Part shown: positions 1 through 6,582 of the stretch, piece by piece
Layout of the letters: each line of letters starts with the position of its first letter
Position numbering within the stretch: the first letter of the stretch is position 1
Position numbers and translations under genes: made by a program
Origin: a virus
Reading direction: 5' to 3' (one strand)
IMG/VR virus record: IMGVR_UViG_3300047470_000340
Coordinates: 1-31,520 of that record
Length of the DNA stretch: 31,520 bases
Notes under the pieces: generated by a model
What the model was told of the DNA's origin: nothing
The model's database searches: none
What the model saw: only the letters and a program-made list of their open reading frames with translations

Positions 1-66
1 AGGCAACGGTCTTGAAAACCGTCGACTGTAACAGGTCCATGAGTTCGAATCCCATCGCCTCCGCCA
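1..66 (+). tRNA. tRNA-Ser(UGA), 3' part (5' part lies before the window)
   Basis: The stretch contains an anticodon stem (6-10 with 18-22), a loop at 11-17 with anticodon TGA at 13-15, a long variable arm typical of serine tRNAs, a T-arm with TTCGAAT, and an acceptor strand CGCCTCC followed by G and CCA at 64-66. The D-arm and 5' acceptor strand lie before position 1, so completeness cannot be checked. The gene is followed by a strong terminator. Its 3' part is duplicated exactly at 4841-4900, which marks it as an integration target. Confidence 0.93.
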
Positions 67-90
67 TCTTTATACGACAAAGCCCTGATT
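7..90 (+). repeat. 84-bp direct repeat, copy 1 (attachment site in tRNA-Ser 3' end)
   Basis: Bases 7-90 are identical to 4841-4924. The repeat starts in the tRNA anticodon stem and ends in the left arm of the downstream terminator. Exact duplication of a tRNA 3' end is the hallmark of tyrosine-recombinase insertion. The two copies delimit the DNA between them as one inserted unit. Similarity continues beyond 90 at a lower level through the following small gene. Confidence 0.88.
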
Positions 91-109
91 ATTCAGGGCT
101 TTGTCGTTT
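75..109 (+). terminator. intrinsic terminator of tRNA-Ser
   Basis: A 14-bp perfect stem (75-88 with 93-106) around a TTAT loop is followed by a short T-run. It lies 9 bases after the CCA end. The equivalent hairpin after the second tRNA copy has mismatches in the stem. Confidence 0.85.
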
Positions 110-280
110 CCGGGGTTTGAGTTTTCGTTCGTGCTTCCAAGGATCGTTTCCGCATCTTTTCGGCCATTTCCGCAACTCGCCCGCAGAAACGACTTGAAAC
201 AGCTGCCATTCACTCCCCTTCCCCGCGTCCTGCCGACCTGCACTCCCGCGCTACGCTGACCTCAAAAAAGAGGATTCGCG

Positions 281-470
281 ATGCCACATTCAGACCTACT
301 CCCTCCCTTCTCCAGAAGCTCAACGAAAACCAACTCGCCCTCGAAGCAGCCATTCTGGAGCTTTCGAATTGGGTCGAGCAGCGAGGCGTGTTCGCAGCGC
401 CTTGGAAGCAATCGACCGAAATGAGGAATTCATCAAGATGACGCTTGCGGTGATGATGACGCCGGAGTGA
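281..470 (+). pseudogene. decayed copy of the 69-aa tRNA-adjacent gene
   Basis: This stretch aligns base by base with the intact gene at 5105-5314. It has the same ATG context (GAGGATTCGCGATGCCA) and the same CCGGAGTGA end. It carries a 1-nt deletion near codon 10 and a deletion of about 19 nt in the middle, giving 190 nt instead of 210, so the frame is lost. It lies at nearly the same distance from the tRNA 3' end as the intact copy. This shows that the duplicated block is larger than the att core. Confidence 0.85.
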
Positions 471-650
471 CTCTATCGGCCAGAAGCAGCCGTTCGATGT
501 GCCTAGAAGCCCCGGGGCGATTCACCTTGCTTAAATAATTCCTCCTAAATCTGGCAGTATTTCTCCCCATTCGGCTGCGCTCCCCCGTTCTGGCCCATAG
601 GGGCGGCAACTTGCACCTCGTGCGTCAGACTCCTCACTCAAGGAACAACC

Positions 651-2366
651 ATGCTTCAGGCTGCCACCGGAAAGCTCTTTACTGAGCCGCATAATCCCCA
701 AGTCAACACGCTCCGAGGAGTGGTTTACACCAACCTCGACCTGGGCAGTGTCGACACATTCAGCAGCGCAGTCGGAACGCTCAGCGCTTTTGACACAGTG
801 ACCACGCCTCACGCCCTGTGCTATGAGCTAAACGAACACATCGAGGGTACGCCTGCGGTAGGCCTCATAGCTTCACGCATGATGGGGGCGTACATCGATG
901 ATTTTGCGGACGTAGCCTCATTCGGATTACGAGCAATTTTCAGTCCTGACGTCCGAATCGCCGAGCGATTGCTGCACCTGCGGGCTCGCGTGGGTGAGCC
1001 GCACCCGAGTGAACGACTGACCCGATTCTACGAGCCATCGTTACGGGTGAACACCAAGGAGTTGGACGCATTCGCGGCGTTTACGGAACAGCTTATTGGC
1101 CTGAAACGCAGCAGCTACCAAAGCGTAATTAAGGCAATCAGATCCTACGTCGCCGCTGTTCACAGGATGAGCGATGACCTCGATCTGGCCTACACGCTGC
1201 TGGTCATGAGCATCGAATCGTTAGCTCAGGATTTCGATGGCTATCAGGTTGTTTGGGAGGACATGCCAACCGAAAAACGTGGACCTATCGACAAGGTTCT
1301 GGAGAGTCTCGAGGACGCAGACGCGCAGGCAGTCCGTAATGCCATCCTTGAAACAGAGCACTTGCGGCTGGGCCACCGCTTTTCCAAATTCATTCAGGAA
1401 TATCTGCCGGCGGACTATTTCTCCGCTCATGCGAGCAACGAAAAGCATCCGATCGGTAAGCGAGAGTTGCTGGCTGCGCTCAAGAACTTATATGGCACGC
1501 GTTCCGATTATGTACATACGCTCAAGCCGTTGACCAAAGAGTTTCTCCATTTCTCGGGCCACGGGGAAACGTATGCCGATCATGACAAGCTTATGTTCAC
1601 GTTCCAGGGCCTGTTCCGCTTGGTGCGCGCCGTAATTATGGAGTTCGTCGGCCGCGCCGACAAAATTGCTCATGAGCCCTGTTCATATGAGTATGACAAT
1701 CCAAGCGTGCTGAGGATCTCATTGGATCCCTCTATGTGGATCTATGCCCCCACAGGCCTGACTGCGGAAACCTGCGCACGATTCTTCGAAGGGTTGGTGG
1801 CACTCCTAAGCCAAGCCTTGGCGGATTTCCCCCATCGGCCATTGAAGAATTTGCGCCCGGTAGTAGAAGCAGGCTTTAAAATCAAGGATGGATTGAAGAA
1901 ATCTCCGAAAAATGCTCTCGTGGCATTCATCTACCTGAAGCATTACTACCTCGGCGGCGAACAAGGTGAGTCGTCACTGAAGAATGGCGATGTCTCGCTT
2001 CTCAACCAGCCCAGCCTGGAATCGCTCATTGCTCAGGCCATAGCGGGATCCGATACAGAGTGGCCGCCTTCTGAACATCTAAGGCACCTGAACATCTACT
2101 ACGGTCAATGCTTCAAACCTACAGGTATCAAGGTGCCGCTGGAGGTCGAAGCCTGCATGGCCCTCGCGCTGGTAGAGCGGTACCGAGTAGCAGGCCAATT
2201 CCAAGATGCAAAGGAAGCTTTGGCCGCCGCAGCAGAAGATTTCCCGAGGCTGCCTTGCATGAGGGAGGTTCAGCTTGACCCAGGCACCCCTATTCGCTGG
2301 CTTGAAATCATCTATCCGAAACGTGCGCCAGGAAAAATCTCGACACTGGAATGTCACGGTTTGTAG
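651..2366 (+). CDS. HEPN-domain protein (ApeA/Apea-like), candidate antiviral RNase or toxin
   Basis: This is a 571-aa soluble protein with no signal peptide or membrane segment. The ATG at 651 is preceded by AAGGAA seven bases upstream. The central part has the layout of a HEPN domain: a helix around residues 178-195 (LLVMSIESLAQ), then R284-S-D-Y-V-H289, an exact Rx4H motif that in HEPN RNases supplies the catalytic Arg and His. The N-terminal 170 and C-terminal 250 residues are not recognised; the C-terminus is helical and could be a sensor or partner-binding part. HEPN proteins of this general shape (known family members: ApeA, RloC-C, Abi proteins) cleave RNA on phage infection. It is the first gene of the att-bounded island and is followed 245 bp later by a nuclease-like gene. 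The HEPN assignment is fairly firm; the antiviral role is inferred. Confidence 0.72.
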   Translation: MLQAATGKLFTEPHNPQVNTLRGVVYTNLDLGSVDTFSSAVGTLSAFDTVTTPHALCYELNEHIEGTPAVGLIASRMMGAYIDDFADVASFGLRAIFSPDVRIAERLLHLRARVGEPHPSERLTRFYEPSLRVNTKELDAFAAFTEQLIGLKRSSYQSVIKAIRSYVAAVHRMSDDLDLAYTLLVMSIESLAQDFDGYQVVWEDMPTEKRGPIDKVLESLEDADAQAVRNAILETEHLRLGHRFSKFIQEYLPADYFSAHASNEKHPIGKRELLAALKNLYGTRSDYVHTLKPLTKEFLHFSGHGETYADHDKLMFTFQGLFRLVRAVIMEFVGRADKIAHEPCSYEYDNPSVLRISLDPSMWIYAPTGLTAETCARFFEGLVALLSQALADFPHRPLKNLRPVVEAGFKIKDGLKKSPKNALVAFIYLKHYYLGGEQGESSLKNGDVSLLNQPSLESLIAQAIAGSDTEWPPSEHLRHLNIYYGQCFKPTGIKVPLEVEACMALALVERYRVAGQFQDAKEALAAAAEDFPRLPCMREVQLDPGTPIRWLEIIYPKRAPGKISTLECHGL

Positions 2367-2460
2367 AAGGGCGATGGGTTTGGCCAGGTGGTAGGTGTGA
2401 TCGAATTGCCATTCGCAAAGGATGTCAGCTATTGACCCGATTACTGCCCTCTTCGAAGGG

Positions 2461-2511
2461 CAGTGGATCGAATGCAGTCCCTAGTGATAGGCAGAAATCG
2501 GCCAAAAGTGG
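2461..2511 (+). repeat. degenerate Pseudomonas-type intergenic repeat, copy A
   Basis: The block TGGATCGAATGCAG...GATAGGCAGAAATCGGCC resembles the block at 4209-4247 (TGGGTCGATTGCAG...GACAGGCAGAA). I recall similar 'gggtcgattgcag / gacaggcagaaatcggcc' blocks between genes in many Pseudomonas chromosomes. It sits in the 245-bp gap between the HEPN and nuclease-like genes. No hairpin terminator with a T-run is visible in this gap. Confidence 0.5.
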
Positions 2512-2611
2512 TAGTTACTAAGCAACCTGGTGAAAATTTTGAACGCCACCGCCTTATTTTGCCGACAATTGCACTGAACGCACTGTGCGCTCGCTAACAT
2601 GAAGGGAATAT

Positions 2612-4072
2612 ATGGGTGAGGCAAAACGCAGGGGCACGAAAGCACAACGAATAGCCGCCTTGCTAGATGAAAGCGGCGTTGTTCATATGACCGCTGAGCG
2701 ATACAACGCATTCATCGCTTGGACGCGCTCGCCGATTGCCAACGCCGTAGGTAATGAGCTGGAGTTTTTCTCCGACAAAGCGGAGACGCTGATCGGCGTT
2801 CTGATCGAGGACCGATTTGATCGGGACTTTGGCTTTGTAATTCTTGGGCGAGACCTCAAAGGTCGCTTTCGTTGCATCGACGTAAACTGCAGCATGACCA
2901 GAACAAACGCGCGCTACGCGCTATTCGCTTCGTTAAGAAAGCGCATCGCGAGTGGCGAAACGGTCTTCTCTCAAGGTGACGAGAGGTCCGACAAAGCAGG
3001 TGTTGCCCTTTTTCAAACGAAACTGCCCGAGGAGCAACAGCACCCTGCTTTCCACATGTTGTGCACTCGCCCCCATTGGGTGCCCGCACGGGCGATCATG
3101 TCCGAAATGATGCGGCACTTTGTTGACGTTGATGGCAACTTCGTAGAGCAATTTCAAACCACCGCATTCGATGCACGAATTTGGGAGCTGTATCTCTATG
3201 CAGCGCTTTTGGAGCTTGGCCTTTTCGTGAACAAAGAGCACGAGGCGCCTGATTTCGAAGTGAGCGATGGGCAAAACAAAGTGTTCATTGAAGCCGTCAT
3301 CGTTGGACCATCGCCGAATGATCCCCCGCTCGAACCGCCAAAGAACTGGATGCCCGTTATGCGGACTCCAGAAGAGGTCAAAGAGCTATTGAGGACCCGC
3401 GTACCTATTCGATTCGGTAGTGCGCTTTACTCAAAGCTCAACCGGAAGACTAAATATTGGGATTTGGAGCACGTTAAGGGAAATCCACTCGTCTTTGCAG
3501 TCGCTGATTTTCACGAGGACCAGTCCATGATTTGGACTTCGCCGGCGCTTCTTGAATATCTCTACGCTGTTACTCATGAGTTTTTCCATGACGATGCGGG
3601 TCAGTTAGTAATCACACCATTGAAGATCGAAACACATGAGTACCAAGGAAAGGTAATTCCTTCAGGCTACTTCTTTCAGCCCGGAGCGGAAAACGTGAGC
3701 GCAGTGTTGTTCTCGTCGTCCGGGACAATCTCGAAGTTCAATCGCATGGGACGGCTTGCAGGCTTTGGTCTCGCGAACCAGCGAATTTTCCGAACAGGCC
3801 TAAAGCATCGCCACGATCCAAACGCCGCAATGCCTGACTCATTCTTCCATGAAGTGAAGCAAGGCACCGTGACTGAGACTTGGGCCGAAGGGCTTTCTAT
3901 GTTCCACAACCCCAATGCGAAGCACCCAATTGATCCAAATATGTTTCCCGGCATTGCTCATTATTGGTTTGTTCACGGGAAAGTCAAAGCCTGGCTGCCT
4001 GAATTTCATGTGTACCACTCTTTTACTTGGAACATGATCACTACCGAGGAAGATGACGCAGGTGAGCAGTGA
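2612..4072 (+). CDS. hypothetical protein with PD-(D/E)xK-like nuclease core
   Basis: A 486-aa protein. The ATG at 2612 follows AAGGGA with six bases of spacing. The N-terminus is basic (MGEAKRR). The middle shows a restriction-endonuclease-like signature: W191-E192 in a helix (WELYLYAALLELG), then P-D214-F, then a strand ending E227-A-V. This matches helix-E, PD and ExK motifs, except that the usual Lys after the second acidic residue is Val. The C-terminal half has several His-rich segments (for example THEFFHDD) and is not recognised. It follows the HEPN gene in the same direction inside the island, with its own gap, so it may be separately transcribed. It could be an active variant nuclease or an inactive binding fold. 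The function is not established; a defence role is suggested only by context. Confidence 0.68.
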   Translation: MGEAKRRGTKAQRIAALLDESGVVHMTAERYNAFIAWTRSPIANAVGNELEFFSDKAETLIGVLIEDRFDRDFGFVILGRDLKGRFRCIDVNCSMTRTNARYALFASLRKRIASGETVFSQGDERSDKAGVALFQTKLPEEQQHPAFHMLCTRPHWVPARAIMSEMMRHFVDVDGNFVEQFQTTAFDARIWELYLYAALLELGLFVNKEHEAPDFEVSDGQNKVFIEAVIVGPSPNDPPLEPPKNWMPVMRTPEEVKELLRTRVPIRFGSALYSKLNRKTKYWDLEHVKGNPLVFAVADFHEDQSMIWTSPALLEYLYAVTHEFFHDDAGQLVITPLKIETHEYQGKVIPSGYFFQPGAENVSAVLFSSSGTISKFNRMGRLAGFGLANQRIFRTGLKHRHDPNAAMPDSFFHEVKQGTVTETWAEGLSMFHNPNAKHPIDPNMFPGIAHYWFVHGKVKAWLPEFHVYHSFTWNMITTEEDDAGEQ

Positions 4073-4208
4073 GGGCTGCGCATACTTGCTGGAACGTCGC
4101 TAAACGCCTTCGGTCTAATCTCATTTCGAATATCAATGGCTGATTTCCACTTGTGAGTTCAGTGCGCTGAAGCCGGCTGAAGATTGGTATCTACAGAAAG
4201 ACGACCGG

Positions 4209-4247
4209 CAATGGGTCGATTGCAGCCCTCAAGACAGGCAGAATTTT
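4209..4247 (+). repeat. degenerate Pseudomonas-type intergenic repeat, copy B
   Basis: CAATGGGTCGATTGCAGCC followed by GACAGGCAGAA matches copy A at 2461-2511 in order and orientation. It lies in the 363-bp gene-free stretch 4073-4435. That stretch otherwise holds only the TTGGTAC direct repeat and the leader of the next gene. Confidence 0.48.
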
Positions 4248-4373
4248 TAGTCTGGTTGCGCTAAGGTAGAATTACACCGCGATTCTAAAGGGGTAAGGCA
4301 AAGTAACAATAGTCAATGAATCCGGGCACTTGCCTACTCAGGCGTACCCGGCTTTCACCTGCTTTACACGGTC

Positions 4374-4395
4374 ATTGGTACAAAAATTGGTACAA
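4374..4395 (+). repeat. tandem 10-bp direct repeat ATTGGTACAA (12-bp period)
   Basis: Two exact copies (4374-4383 and 4386-4395) are separated by two A residues. They sit 41 bp before the start of the 106-aa gene and about 450 bp before the second att copy. Short direct repeats of this type are known as arm-type sites for tyrosine integrases and as operators. Which applies here cannot be told from the sequence. Confidence 0.45.
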
Positions 4396-4435
4396 GCTTT
4401 ACTCCCCTCCTACCGCTCAAAGGAATGACAAAGGC

Positions 4436-4756
4436 ATGACTAAGCGCTTCGATCTCACCACTCGGGATGGCTTAAAAGAGGCCATAGATGGTATTCAGGA
4501 CAAGCTTGGGTTCATGCCGATCTTATGGGTTGCGGGTAAGATCATAGACAGCACCTCGCCGGCTAGCGCTGTTTCAAAGCAAGCCGAAGCTGCCAGTGAA
4601 ATCATTCGCGAGGGGCAGCGAAGTGGTGTTGATAGCATGACGATCGTTATGGACGAGAAAGCGGGCGCTCACTTTAGCGTGCCAATCGAAGGTGTTGAGA
4701 TATCTGCATCGCTTGGAAGCAAAGGCAAAGTAACTATTGATGTGAAGTACAAATAG
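4436..4756 (+). CDS. 106-aa hypothetical protein
   Basis: I chose the ATG at 4436 because AAAGGAA lies just upstream. The longer reading from 4316 would add 40 residues of unlikely composition (WYKNWYK) over the TTGGTAC repeats. The protein begins MTKRFDLTTRDGLKEAI, has an Ala-rich helical middle, and ends in alternating hydrophobic residues (VEISASLGSKGKVTIDVKY) that look like a small beta sheet. It has no signal peptide and only one moderately hydrophobic segment (LGFMPILWVAGKII). It is the last gene of the island before the second att repeat. I do not recognise the family. It might be a small partner or immunity protein of the two larger genes, but nothing in the sequence proves this. Confidence 0.6.
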   Translation: MTKRFDLTTRDGLKEAIDGIQDKLGFMPILWVAGKIIDSTSPASAVSKQAEAASEIIREGQRSGVDSMTIVMDEKAGAHFSVPIEGVEISASLGSKGKVTIDVKYK

Positions 4757-4840
4757 CGCTAGTGCCTGGCTCAAAAAACGCCTCGACCTATGATGCCATC
4801 TTGAACAGGAATATTTCTGACCTATAACAATTATGTTTGT

Positions 4841-4900
4841 CGGTCTTGAAAACCGTCGACTGTAACAGGTCCATGAGTTCGAATCCCATCGCCTCCGCCA
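4841..4900 (+). repeat. tRNA-Ser(UGA) 3' fragment = direct repeat copy 2 (att)
   Basis: Bases 4841-4924 are identical to 7-90. The preceding sequence (ATGTTTGT) does not continue the tRNA, so this is a truncated tRNA copy left by integration, not a functional gene. It marks the junction between the island and the prophage. Confidence 0.88.
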
Positions 4901-4908
4901 TCTTTATA

Positions 4909-4943
4909 CGACAAAGCCCTGATTTTTCAAGGCTTTGTCGTTT
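4909..4943 (+). terminator. imperfect copy of the tRNA-Ser terminator
   Basis: A stem CGACAAAGCC / GGCTTTGTCG with a T-run matches the hairpin at 75-109 but has lost perfect pairing near the loop. It is part of the duplicated att block. Confidence 0.7.
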
Positions 4944-5104
4944 CTGGGGTTTGGCAAAAAATTCGTCAGCTGACATGTGTTCCAAAACTATTTTGGAAGC
5001 GTTCCATAACTCAGCTCCAAATCCCCTCTTCCGGCGTCCTGCCGATAGTTAAGAAACCTTCATGTAACACGGTGCTACGCTGACCTCATAACCGAGGATT
5101 CGCG

Positions 5105-5314
5105 ATGCCAAACTCAGACCTGCTCCCCTCCCTACTGTTCAAGATCAACGAAAACCAGCTCGCCCTGGAAGCCGCCATCATGGAACTTTCGAACTGGGTC
5201 GAGCAGCGCGGCGCGGCCGACGTCGCTGATAATGTTCGCGGTGCGTTGGACACCATCGATAAAAATGAAGAGTTCATCAAGCTGACGCTCGCGGTGCTGA
5301 TGACGCCGGAGTGA
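5105..5314 (+). CDS. 69-aa hypothetical protein next to the att site
   Basis: The ATG at 5105 is preceded by CCGAGGATTCGCG. The product is a small acidic helical protein (NQLALEAAIMELSNWVEQ) ending LMTPE. It has no signal peptide or membrane segment. It lies about 200 bp after the tRNA fragment, just as its decayed sister (281-470) does after the tRNA. The pair therefore behaves as a conserved passenger of elements using this tRNA, or as a host gene duplicated with the att. I recall similar short proteins in Pseudomonas but know no function for them. The region 4944-5104 holds no other gene. Confidence 0.7.
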   Translation: MPNSDLLPSLLFKINENQLALEAAIMELSNWVEQRGAADVADNVRGALDTIDKNEEFIKLTLAVLMTPE

Positions 5315-5421
5315 CTGCGCTCTGCGGTCATCACTCTGGCCCCTAACGCCCCTTATAGCAAAACAATCGCTTATTTGTGGTTAAGCAAACGGAAGACCGG
5401 GGCGTTTCAGTGCGGCTCTTT

Positions 5422-5482
5422 ACGGCATTGAACGATAGGATTCGAACCCGACAGTCCAACGCAACAGCCCGCTATATGCCGT
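5422..5482 (-). other. tRNA-like relic (7-bp closed stem with T-loop-like sequence)
   Basis: On the minus strand a 61-nt segment is closed by ACGGCAT / ATGCCGT and contains GGGTTCGAATCC, the conserved tRNA T-loop. It is too short for D, anticodon and T arms together. The T-loop stem pairs poorly and no CCA follows, so it is not a working tRNA. It may be a decayed tRNA or an att-like scar. The surrounding gap 5315-5661 holds nothing else that I can identify. Confidence 0.3.
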
Positions 5483-5661
5483 AACTACTGAGTTTTATTT
5501 CCCGATTGCACGACCGGAAACGGCACATAAAACCACGCCCCAGGCCTACCGCCCCCTCCGCAAGCAAATTCCCAAAATTACCTTTTTCCGAGCTAGAACT
5601 GAAATCCGCCTACGCTGTCCTTTTCAATAAGGCCAATAACTGACCGTGAAGGACAAAACGT

Positions 5662-6078
5662 GTGATCGTGAATTGGGAAGGAATGCTGCCGATTGAAGGT
5701 ACGGTGATCGTTGTTGAGGATGACCTGACCCTTCGAGCACTGATGACGGACATCCTGTTTGAGATTGGCGCCCAGTCTCTGGCTTTTGAGACGGCTGACG
5801 ACGCGCTGACGTACATGTTGCAAACCCCTTTCCACTGTCCGCTTGTGATCGTGGATCAGGCGCTACCAGGTCAGATCCAAGGGATGGAATTTATTGAGAT
5901 AATCCAGAGTCGTCGGCCTTGGATTGGCTCCATTCTCACGTCAGGTTATCTGATCGATCCAAGTGACTTACCAGTCCATACGATCTATCTGCACAAGCCT
6001 TGGTCCTTGGATGACCTGGTGATTTCGGTGACCACTGCGCTGCAGCCCGGTGTCCCCATCATTAAGAAATCACCCTGA
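5662..6078 (+). CDS. stand-alone response-regulator receiver (CheY-like) protein
   Basis: A 138-aa protein made almost only of a REC domain. The acidic pocket is E19-D20-D21 after a hydrophobic strand (TVIVVEDD), the phospho-acceptor is D65 (VIVDQALPG), the switch residue is T93 or S94 (ILTSGY), and the invariant lysine is K112 (LHKPW). No output domain follows. The GTG start at 5662 is supported by AAGGA eight bases upstream; the later ATG at 5683 has its purine run too close. Such single-domain receivers act by protein-protein contact or in phosphorelays after phosphorylation by a histidine kinase. No kinase is nearby, so it would have to use a host kinase. Its place at a prophage end suggests lysogenic conversion of host signalling, which is inference. 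Confidence 0.88.
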   Translation: MIVNWEGMLPIEGTVIVVEDDLTLRALMTDILFEIGAQSLAFETADDALTYMLQTPFHCPLVIVDQALPGQIQGMEFIEIIQSRRPWIGSILTSGYLIDPSDLPVHTIYLHKPWSLDDLVISVTTALQPGVPIIKKSP

Positions 6079-6090
6079 GTCGTTGGAGGT

Positions 6091-6180
6091 TTAACCGAAC
6101 ACCAACAAGCTCGCGAGCGCGGCGGCAGCACACCACGCGGAGATCGTTACCAGCAGGCGTAGGACGTCGTTCATCTCCAT
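6091..6180 (-). CDS. 29-aa membrane peptide (small ORF A)
   Basis: The ATG at 6180 (minus) has GAGGACAAG about seven bases upstream. The product MEMNDVLRLLVTISAWCAAA... is a single hydrophobic helix ending LLVFG. It follows a second tiny hydrophobic ORF (6195-6296) by 14 bp in the same direction. A longer reading up to 6393 has an implausible N-terminus and overlaps that second ORF out of frame. The peptide is small and unrecognised; it could be a toxin-like, holin-like or regulatory membrane peptide. Confidence 0.45.
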   Translation of the reverse strand: MEMNDVLRLLVTISAWCAAAALASLLVFG

Positions 6181-6194
6181 GTCTTGTCCTCGGA

Positions 6195-6296
6195 CTATCT
6201 CAACTCCAGTAGCAGTAGGGTCACGATTACTGCGAAACCAATCGCGAGGATCCCGATTCCAAACGTAACTCCTAGAAGAAGAGGATGTTTCCACAA
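6195..6296 (-). CDS. 33-aa membrane peptide (small ORF B, TTG start)
   Basis: On the minus strand TTG at 6296 is preceded by AGGAG with about nine bases of spacing; an in-frame TAG just upstream rules out a longer form. The product starts (M)WKHPLLLGVTFGIGI and continues as one long hydrophobic helix, ending ELR. A charged start, a hydrophobic run and a basic end are typical of a small inner-membrane protein. It probably forms an operon with the 29-aa ORF downstream. No family is recognised. Confidence 0.45.
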   Translation of the reverse strand: MWKHPLLLGVTFGIGILAIGFAVIVTLLLLELR

Positions 6297-6442
6297 GGCT
6301 CTGATCTCCTATTACCTCATTCGATGGACATGCACCGGAGCAATATCCAAGCCAGTTACATGGACCAAGTCTCATTCCAGGCCACTGCGACATGCGACTT
6401 CATTTGAGGCTTAACGTTACCTCATAGTAGCCCCCCAACAAT

Positions 6443-6509
6443 GGTGGGTATTCCCTACATGAGGCGCGGATCTCCCGAAAATGGGTTATCCCATGTACTC
6501 CCACCCACC
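6443..6509. repeat. interrupted inverted repeat GGTGGGT..TACATG / CATGTA..ACCCACC
   Basis: The arms 6443-6461 and 6492-6509 pair over 7 + 6 bp with a short internal mismatch, around a 30-nt centre. It lies between the divergent small membrane ORFs and the LexA-controlled operon. It could be an operator or a structured leader. No coding region overlaps it. Confidence 0.4.
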
Positions 6510-6546
6510 TCGTCGCCTCACGCTCGCAGAAAAATCGCGCCTCCAT

Positions 6547-6566
6547 TACTGTATATCCAAACAGTA
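6547..6566 (+). promoter_or_regulatory. LexA SOS box
   Basis: TACTGTATATCCAAACAGTA has the CTG-N10-CAG core (6549-6551 and 6562-6564) with matching TA/TA flanks of the gamma-proteobacterial LexA consensus. It ends 16 bases before the GTG of the next gene, a typical position for LexA repression. It implies DNA-damage control of the coiled-coil-SRAP operon. Confidence 0.88.
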
Positions 6567-6582
6567 TCAATAAGGCGCGATC

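Larger units (their letters stand above)
67..4840. mobile_element. integrase-less 4.8-kb island between the two tRNA-Ser 3' repeats
   Basis: The island lies between the two 84-bp repeats and holds three intact plus-strand genes (571, 486 and 106 aa) and one decayed gene. No integrase, recombinase or replication gene is present. It could be a remnant of a larger element whose integrase was lost, or a satellite mobilised by the neighbouring prophage's integrase at the shared att. The HEPN-like and nuclease-like cargo suggests a defence island, which is inference. The segments 67-280 and 471-650 contain only the terminator and no other gene that I can support. Confidence 0.65.

Noticed and set aside
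2447-2466. Hairpin CTGCCCT/AGGGCAG after the HEPN gene as terminator
   Set aside because: The stem is short and is not followed by a T-run.
4316-4435. N-terminal extension of the 106-aa protein
   Set aside because: Covers the TTGGTACAA repeats with odd composition; the ATG at 4436 has a better ribosome site.
4837-5052. Reading frame across the second tRNA copy (also 12-197 at the first)
   Set aside because: It translates tRNA and terminator sequence; the same frame exists at both copies only because the RNA gene is duplicated.
5422-5482. Functional minus-strand tRNA
   Set aside because: Only 61 nt, no D-arm or proper anticodon arm, weak T-stem and no CCA; kept only as a relic.
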